From assembly GCA_003142955.1 (NCBI GenBank), contig PLOH01000105.1:61011-125010 (forward strand): a stretch of DNA of 64,000 nucleotides, written 5' to 3'. Made by a program: the position numbers and the translations under genes. Position 1 is the stretch's first letter. The number at the start of each line of letters is the position of its first letter. Below are positions 61,764-64,000 of this stretch, piece after piece. The DNA comes from Opitutia bacterium (GTDB taxonomy: Bacteria > Verrucomicrobiota > Verrucomicrobiia > Opitutales > Opitutaceae). The notes below the pieces were generated by a model that saw nothing but the letters and a program-made list of their open reading frames with translations, did not search any database and had not been told where the DNA came from.

Positions 61764-62999
61764 TCACAAGGGCGAGAGGGTAACCTTGATCGGTGACGCC
61801 AACCGCTGGGACCAGGCGTTGAGATAGGCGTTCCAATCGGCCGACGACGAAAAGGCCCCGCTCTTATTCCAGCCGGCTCCCGCAAAGTAACGGACGGTTT
61901 CGCCTGACCTGACCTTCACGAGGATGAGCAGGTCATGAGCCGTCTCCGCGAAGCCGGCCAACCGGGTGCCGGGAGCGAGGATAACGCCAGTGCCGAGACT
62001 GCCGTCAGCCGGATCCTCGTAGTCCTCCCAAAGGCCCAACCACTGGCCGATCGGATCCCGCACCGGAGATAGCCTGGCCTTGGCTGCGTGCTTGGTCAGA
62101 CCGATGGCAATCGTCAGCTCGTCGCCGTCGGACTGGCGCATGCCCCGGAAATTGAACGTGCTGTCGATTTCGTCCAGGTTGTGGCCGGCGTCGACGATCA
62201 GACGCTTGGTCTCGGATACCATGATGCCATTCTCGCTGCTCCCGACCAAGCCGGCATCCCAGGGTTCGTATCCCAGTTCAAAAACCGCGCGGACCGGCCC
62301 GTTCGCATAAACTGTCTCCTGCCGCCAATTCCGCGAAACGTGCAGTTCTTTGCCGTCCCAAACGCCCGTGCCGCCACAACCGCGGAAGACGCCGACCTCG
62401 TACATGTCCAGGCCTTCGCCGGTGTCGGTATGCAGCCCGTCGTGGCCCTTGTGGTACCAATGGTCCACGATGAGATAGGGAACGCGCTTGCTCCAAACAT
62501 CAATCCCGCTGCTCGTCTGCTGATCCTTGGTGGCGGAAGGCAGTTCGAGGCCGGGCCCGTAAACGCGATGTCCGATTTTGTCGTTCTCCCAAGCGACATC
62601 GTCATATCGCTCGGGAATGTAGCGGACGTAGACCTGCGAAGGGAACGGCGGGACCGGCAGTGAGGAGATCTCGACGGTAAACGTGGCCGACTTCTCACCC
62701 GCGGCAAAATCGTGCTGGAAAATCAAGTCTTCAAAGCGGGGCGGACCCTTGTGGACGTGGCTGAAAGCGGTGATTTGTGCCGGAACGACCCGGCCACTGG
62801 CGTCCTTCACCACGATCTGGTCGAAAACCATGGCGGGGAGCCAGCGCTTCACTTCGCTAAATGGAACGACAATGGTCTCAGCCGGGCGGGCCAGATCGAG
62901 ATCGTTGGTGACCGTGACCGTGAATCTTTCCGCGGCGCGCACCTCGCCGCCGGCGAGCCCCGAAACCGCCAACACCGATAGCAGCCAGGAAATTCTCAT
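61764..62999 (-). CDS. DUF4861 family secreted protein
   Basis: 411 residues from the ATG at 62999 with a signal peptide (SWLLSVLAVSGLAGGEVRA). Conserved pieces: DVWSKRVPYLIVDHWYHKG, HTDTGEGLDMYEVGVFRGCG, AVFELGYEPWDAGL and YFAGAGWNKSGAFSSS. This is DUF4861, a family often near pectin, alginate or other uronic-acid degradation genes. The position before uxaC fits a role in processing uronate-containing oligosaccharides, perhaps as an esterase- or lyase-like beta-protein. Its catalytic residues are not known. Confidence 0.85.
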   Translation of the reverse strand: MRISWLLSVLAVSGLAGGEVRAAERFTVTVTNDLDLARPAETIVVPFSEVKRWLPAMVFDQIVVKDASGRVVPAQITAFSHVHKGPPRFEDLIFQHDFAAGEKSATFTVEISSLPVPPFPSQVYVRYIPERYDDVAWENDKIGHRVYGPGLELPSATKDQQTSSGIDVWSKRVPYLIVDHWYHKGHDGLHTDTGEGLDMYEVGVFRGCGGTGVWDGKELHVSRNWRQETVYANGPVRAVFELGYEPWDAGLVGSSENGIMVSETKRLIVDAGHNLDEIDSTFNFRGMRQSDGDELTIAIGLTKHAAKARLSPVRDPIGQWLGLWEDYEDPADGSLGTGVILAPGTRLAGFAETAHDLLILVKVRSGETVRYFAGAGWNKSGAFSSSADWNAYLNAWSQRLASPIKVTLSPL

Positions 63000-63103
63000 G
63001 CGGATCAAAACATTCCAGAGGAAACCGAATACGACAAGCAAGGTTTTGCGTGCCGGTGGGCAGCGGCCATGGTGTTTTGTTTTGAAGAGCCGTCGCGCGA
63101 TCC

Positions 63104-63149
63104 CACGGGCGAGACGCCCGTGCCACGTGGCATGGGCGTCCGGCCCATG
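63104..63149. repeat. Tandem small palindromes in intergenic gap
   Basis: CACGGGCGAGACGCCCGTG (63104-63122) and CATGGGCGTCCGGCCCATG (63131-63149) are two inverted repeats separated by CCACGTGG-type sequence. They form adjacent hairpins downstream of the coiled-coil gene ending at 63254 and before the DUF4861 start. The remaining 63000-63253 holds no gene. Confidence 0.55.
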
Positions 63150-63253
63150 TCAGACGAGACCCGTTCAAAAACAAAAGACCGTGGGGCAGCGGCAACCGGA
63201 TCGCCGGTCGCATTCGTTGACCCGAGACGACGAACAGCCACCTCCCGTCGCAC

Positions 63254-63931
63254 CTATTTCGCGAACGACGCTTCCAGCTTGTCCAAGACATTCCCCAACT
63301 GGTTTCGCAAGCTGTCCATTTCATTGGCGAAAACCGTTTCAGCATCCTTCGTCAGCCGCGTCATTATGGCAATGTCGTTGAGAATTTCGTCGGCCTGGGC
63401 GCGTCCGGACCGGCAAGCCGCGTGGCTCAGGTGGATGAGCCAACGACTGCGGAGGGCCAGCCATCCGACATAAGCAACCGGGAACAGGACGACAGTGGAG
63501 AGAGCGCAGACAAGGGAGTTCTTCAATTCCCAACCCAGGGTGGCCGCAACCAGCGCGCCGGCGCCAAGCAGGGCGCATCTAGCGCGGGCCGCTTTCAGAG
63601 TCCGGTTCAGGGTTTCAGCCTTAAGAACGGCATTTTGGCGGTCGCGTTCCAAGTTCGCGGCAATGTTGTCCAGCTTCTCTTGCAGGTTGGCCGCGTAAAC
63701 GGCTGTCATGCCAAACCGTTCATGATATTCATTCAATATTTGCATGCCTTCGCGAATCCGGACGCACTCGGCTTGTAGATCCACGGCAGGACCGCCCGGC
63801 GCGCGCAACCCGTCCAACAATCCAGTGATGAGCGTCGTCGCGGCGACGAATTCAGAATGGCTTCCTCGGAAGCTGAGTTTCTGGAACGCGGCGCGAGCGT
63901 CGGTTATCTGGGTATTGGTGGCAGCTATCAT
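63254..63931 (-). CDS. Hypothetical protein with coiled coil and membrane hairpin
   Basis: 225 residues from the ATG at 63931 (a GTG lies six bases upstream). A helical N-terminal half (LQAECVRIREGMQILNEYHE, LQEKLDNIAANLERDRQNAV) is followed by two adjacent membrane segments (ALLGAGALVAATLGW and SLVCALSTVVLFPVAYVGWL) and a helical tail rich in acidic residues. No family recognised. The layout suggests a membrane-anchored scaffold or polymer-forming protein. The last 69 bases of the window show nothing further. Confidence 0.6.
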   Translation of the reverse strand: MIAATNTQITDARAAFQKLSFRGSHSEFVAATTLITGLLDGLRAPGGPAVDLQAECVRIREGMQILNEYHERFGMTAVYAANLQEKLDNIAANLERDRQNAVLKAETLNRTLKAARARCALLGAGALVAATLGWELKNSLVCALSTVVLFPVAYVGWLALRSRWLIHLSHAACRSGRAQADEILNDIAIMTRLTKDAETVFANEMDSLRNQLGNVLDKLEASFAK

Positions 63932-64000
63932 GGTCACATTAAAGGGTTCTTCAGGAAATCGTGTGGGTTTGAGCTGCGGGCAAATGGAGACTGAGATCGA

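Overview
The window is GC-rich and densely packed with exported carbohydrate-active enzymes, Gfo/Idh/MocA oxidoreductases, orphan hybrid histidine kinases and short intergenic palindromic repeats. This gene content resembles Verrucomicrobiota of the Opitutales type, a polysaccharide degrader with at least some anaerobic metabolism. The assignment is inferred from gene content; no rRNA, tRNA or ribosomal marker was seen.

Layout. 1-9579 (+): a probable operon with a 5'-truncated GH9-like enzyme, a GH2 beta-galactosidase-type enzyme, a six-hairpin glycosidase-like protein, a glycyl radical enzyme (GRE) and its radical-SAM activase. A 150-base block of TTTGG/CCAAA heptads separates the last two genes. 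9823-11751 (-): an exported DUF362/DUF6599 pair. 12131-14746 (+): membrane hybrid kinase whose last codons read through the remnant of another gene. 15239-18700: galM, an oxidoreductase, a frameshifted membrane gene and two GH43-like remnants joined tail to tail. 18928-20885 (+): NfeD-like protein plus flotillin. 21248-30942: GlcNAc module (NagX/HGSNAT-like acetyltransferase, NagB-PIG-L fusion, GH20, sugar porter, GH89). 31088-35295 (+): Tat-exported oxidoreductase, a rearranged cellulose-binding-like gene and an ECF sigma cluster. 35576-38968 (-): giant CPBP-type membrane protein. 39178-40170 (+): gluconolactonase-like gene that appears to have lost an esterase core. 40337-43297: AraC regulator divergent from an epimerase and an oxidoreductase. 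43308-55064 (-): GH-D-like, GH31 and concanavalin-like proteins with two more hybrid kinases. 55611-63931 (mostly -): truncated esterase, GH116, uronate isomerase uxaC, DUF4861 protein and small hypotheticals.

How it works together. Exported glycosidases (GH2, GH9-like, GH20, GH31, GH89, GH116, GH-D-like) would release galactose, glucose, xylose, GlcNAc and uronic acids. GalM, NagB, UxaC and several oxidoreductases feed these into central metabolism. Kinases, AraC and the ECF sigma factor would sense substrate or envelope state. The GRE and activase, directly behind glycosidases, suggest an oxygen-sensitive radical step in using one of the released products.

The two most interesting systems are the GRE operon and the GlcNAc module. 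The latter pairs an HGSNAT-like acetyltransferase with a NAGLU-like GH89, mirroring two consecutive steps of lysosomal heparan sulfate breakdown. A second theme is gene decay: at least six loci show fusion, internal deletion, truncation or frameshift.
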